Origin: Variovorax sp. UMC13
GTDB lineage: Bacteria > Pseudomonadota > Gammaproteobacteria > Burkholderiales > Burkholderiaceae_C
Assembly: GCF_014170375.1 (NCBI RefSeq)
Contig: NZ_LZZW01000023.1
Span: 62,001 to 126,000 of the forward strand
DNA: 64,000 nt
Reading direction: 5' to 3'
The notes under the pieces are model-generated. The model saw nothing but the letters and a program-made list of their open reading frames with translations. It made no database searches and was not told the DNA's origin. The position numbers were made by a program, and so were the translations under genes. Position 1 is the stretch's first letter, and every line of letters begins with the position of its first letter. This document shows, in pieces, positions 62,518-64,000 of this stretch.

Positions 62518-64000
62518 ATGACGACACGCATCTGGAATTCCCCGCTGCGCCTCACGGTCGCGGCCGCGGTCGTGCTGGCCGCCGCGGCGCCGCTGCACGC
62601 GGCCTCGGTCGCGCCGGTCGCCGCGCCCAACGGCATGGTCGTGACGGCGCAGCACCTGGCCTCGCAGGTCGGTGTCGACGTGCTCCGAAAGGGCGGCAAC
62701 GCGGTCGACGCGGCGGTCGCCGTGGGCTACGCGCTGGCCGTGGTCTACCCGGCCGCGGGCAACCTGGGCGGCGGCGGCTTCATGACGCTGCAGCTGGCCG
62801 ACGGCCGCAAGACCTTCCTCGACTTCCGCGAGAAGGCGCCGCTGGCGGCCACGGCCAACATGTACCTCGACAAGGACGGCAACGTCATCAAGGGCCTGAG
62901 CACCCACGGCCACCTGGCCGTGGGCGTGCCCGGCACGGTGTCGGGCATGGAATACGCACGCGAGAAATACGGCACCCTGTCGCGCGCCGCGCTGATCGCG
63001 CCCTCGATCGCATTGGCCGAGAAGGGCTTCGCGCTCGACCAGGGCGACATCGACATGTTCCAGACTGCCACCGCCGATTTCCAGAAGGATCCGGTGTCGG
63101 GGGCGATCTTCCTCCACAAGGGCCAGCCCTTCGCGGTCGGCCAGAAGCTGGTGCAGAAGGACCTGGCCAAGACGCTGAAGGCGATCAGCGCCAAGGGCAC
63201 CGACGGCTTCTACAAGGGCTGGGTCGGCAGCGCGATCGTGGCCTCGAGCCAGGCCGGCAAGGGCATCCTCACGCAGGCCGACCTCGACCAGTACAAGACG
63301 CGCGAGCTGGCGCCGGTGGAATGCGACTACCGCGGCTACCGCGTGGTCTCGGCGCCGCCGCCGAGCTCGGGCGGCGTGGTGATCTGCGAGATGCTCAACA
63401 TCCTCGAGGGCTACCCGCTCAAAGACCTGGGCTTCCGCTCGGCGCAGTCGGTGCACTACCAGATCGAGGCCATGCGCCATGCCTATGTCGACCGCAACAG
63501 CTACCTGGGCGACCCCGACTTCGTGAAGAACCCGCTCGACCGGCTGCTCGACAAGGGCTATGCCGAGAAGATCCGCGCGGTGATCGATCCGAACAAGGCC
63601 GGCGTGTCGAAGGACATCAAGCCGGGCGTCGCGCCGCATGAGGGCAGCAACACCACCCACTATTCGATCACCGACCAGTGGGGCAACGCGGCCTCGGTGA
63701 CCTACACGCTCAACGACTGGTTCGGCGCCAAGGTCACGGCCGCCAAGACCGGCGTGCTGCTCAACAACGAGATGGACGACTTCACCTCGAAGATCGGCGT
63801 GCCCAACATGTACGGCCTGGTGCAGGGCGAGGCCAACGCCATCGCCCCGGGCAAGCGCCCGCTGAGCTCGATGAGCCCGACCATCGTGAGCAAGGACGGC
63901 AAGCCGGTGTTCGTGGTCGGCACGCCCGGCGGCAGCCGTATCATCACGGCCGTGCTGCACACCATCCTGAACGTGGTCGACTACGGCATGAACGTGCAGG
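62518..64000 (+). CDS. ggt: Gamma-glutamyltransferase (glutathione hydrolase), cut by window end
   Basis: At least 494 aa; the frame stays open at the window edge. Signal peptide to about APLHAASV (30). Large-subunit features: HLASQVGVDVLRKGGNAVDAAVAVGYALAVVYPAAGNLGGGGFM and FLDFREKAP with the substrate Arg. The self-cleavage site and N-terminal nucleophile is Thr379 in EGSNTTHYSITD. Then come LNNEMDDF and PLSSMSPTIV of the small subunit. It cleaves glutathione and other gamma-glutamyl compounds in the periplasm. About 70-80 residues of the C-terminus should lie outside the window. Confidence 0.94.
   Translation, partial: MTTRIWNSPLRLTVAAAVVLAAAAPLHAASVAPVAAPNGMVVTAQHLASQVGVDVLRKGGNAVDAAVAVGYALAVVYPAAGNLGGGGFMTLQLADGRKTFLDFREKAPLAATANMYLDKDGNVIKGLSTHGHLAVGVPGTVSGMEYAREKYGTLSRAALIAPSIALAEKGFALDQGDIDMFQTATADFQKDPVSGAIFLHKGQPFAVGQKLVQKDLAKTLKAISAKGTDGFYKGWVGSAIVASSQAGKGILTQADLDQYKTRELAPVECDYRGYRVVSAPPPSSGGVVICEMLNILEGYPLKDLGFRSAQSVHYQIEAMRHAYVDRNSYLGDPDFVKNPLDRLLDKGYAEKIRAVIDPNKAGVSKDIKPGVAPHEGSNTTHYSITDQWGNAASVTYTLNDWFGAKVTAAKTGVLLNNEMDDFTSKIGVPNMYGLVQGEANAIAPGKRPLSSMSPTIVSKDGKPVFVVGTPGGSRIITAVLHTILNVVDYGMNVQ

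Overview
The window is GC-rich DNA from a betaproteobacterium, most likely a Comamonadaceae member close to Variovorax/Acidovorax (order Burkholderiales). Reasons: the gyrA-serC-pheA-tyrA-aroA::cmk-rpsA-ihfB-lapA-lapB supraoperon with an AroA-cytidylate kinase fusion, several Bug/TctC-type binding proteins, a TRAP transporter, a short OmpA protein without a barrel domain, and high GC with strong GC3 bias. No species call can be made from this alone.

Layout. 1-6.2 kb (minus): a complete Mrp/Mnh cation-proton antiporter operon, A and B fused. 6.2-9.8 kb (minus): fluoride exporter CrcB, then a TRAP transporter (dctP-Q-M). Three copies of a structured intergenic repeat sit right behind its genes. 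9.9-22.6 kb (minus): a ComEA-like protein and the core supraoperon from gyrA down to lapB. 22.8-25.3 kb (plus): ompA, ubiG, gph and tmRNA (ssrA).

25.3-35.5 kb is a 10.2 kb phage-derived element inserted at the 3' end of ssrA. It has matching att sites, arm-type repeats at both ends, an integrase fused to a phage structural N-terminus, a lysis cassette, broken capsid pieces, an SRAP gene and one AT-rich membrane cargo gene. A fragment resembling the end of a second, related integrase lies just outside attR. 35.5-38.3 kb holds small, mostly unknown genes.

38.4-46.6 kb (plus) is a nitrogen-scavenging operon: a five-gene urea/amide-type ABC transporter, an amidase, and the AmiC/AmiR sensor-antiterminator pair. 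It is preceded by a near-consensus sigma-54 promoter and a long leader with candidate ANTAR-type hairpins. 46.7-50.0 kb: an iron-type alcohol dehydrogenase, a sensor kinase and a secreted Ala/Pro-rich protein. 50.1-52.9 kb: NorR and flavohemoglobin Hmp, convergent. Hmp has a sigma-54 promoter and three GT-N7-AC sites upstream, and norR carries a similar site at its start. 53.0-60.1 kb: catabolic-looking porin, Bug and ArgH-like genes with LysR and LacI regulators, and a second Bug protein. 60.1-64 kb: a membrane protein, a two-domain methyltransferase and the start of a gamma-glutamyltransferase cut by the window edge.
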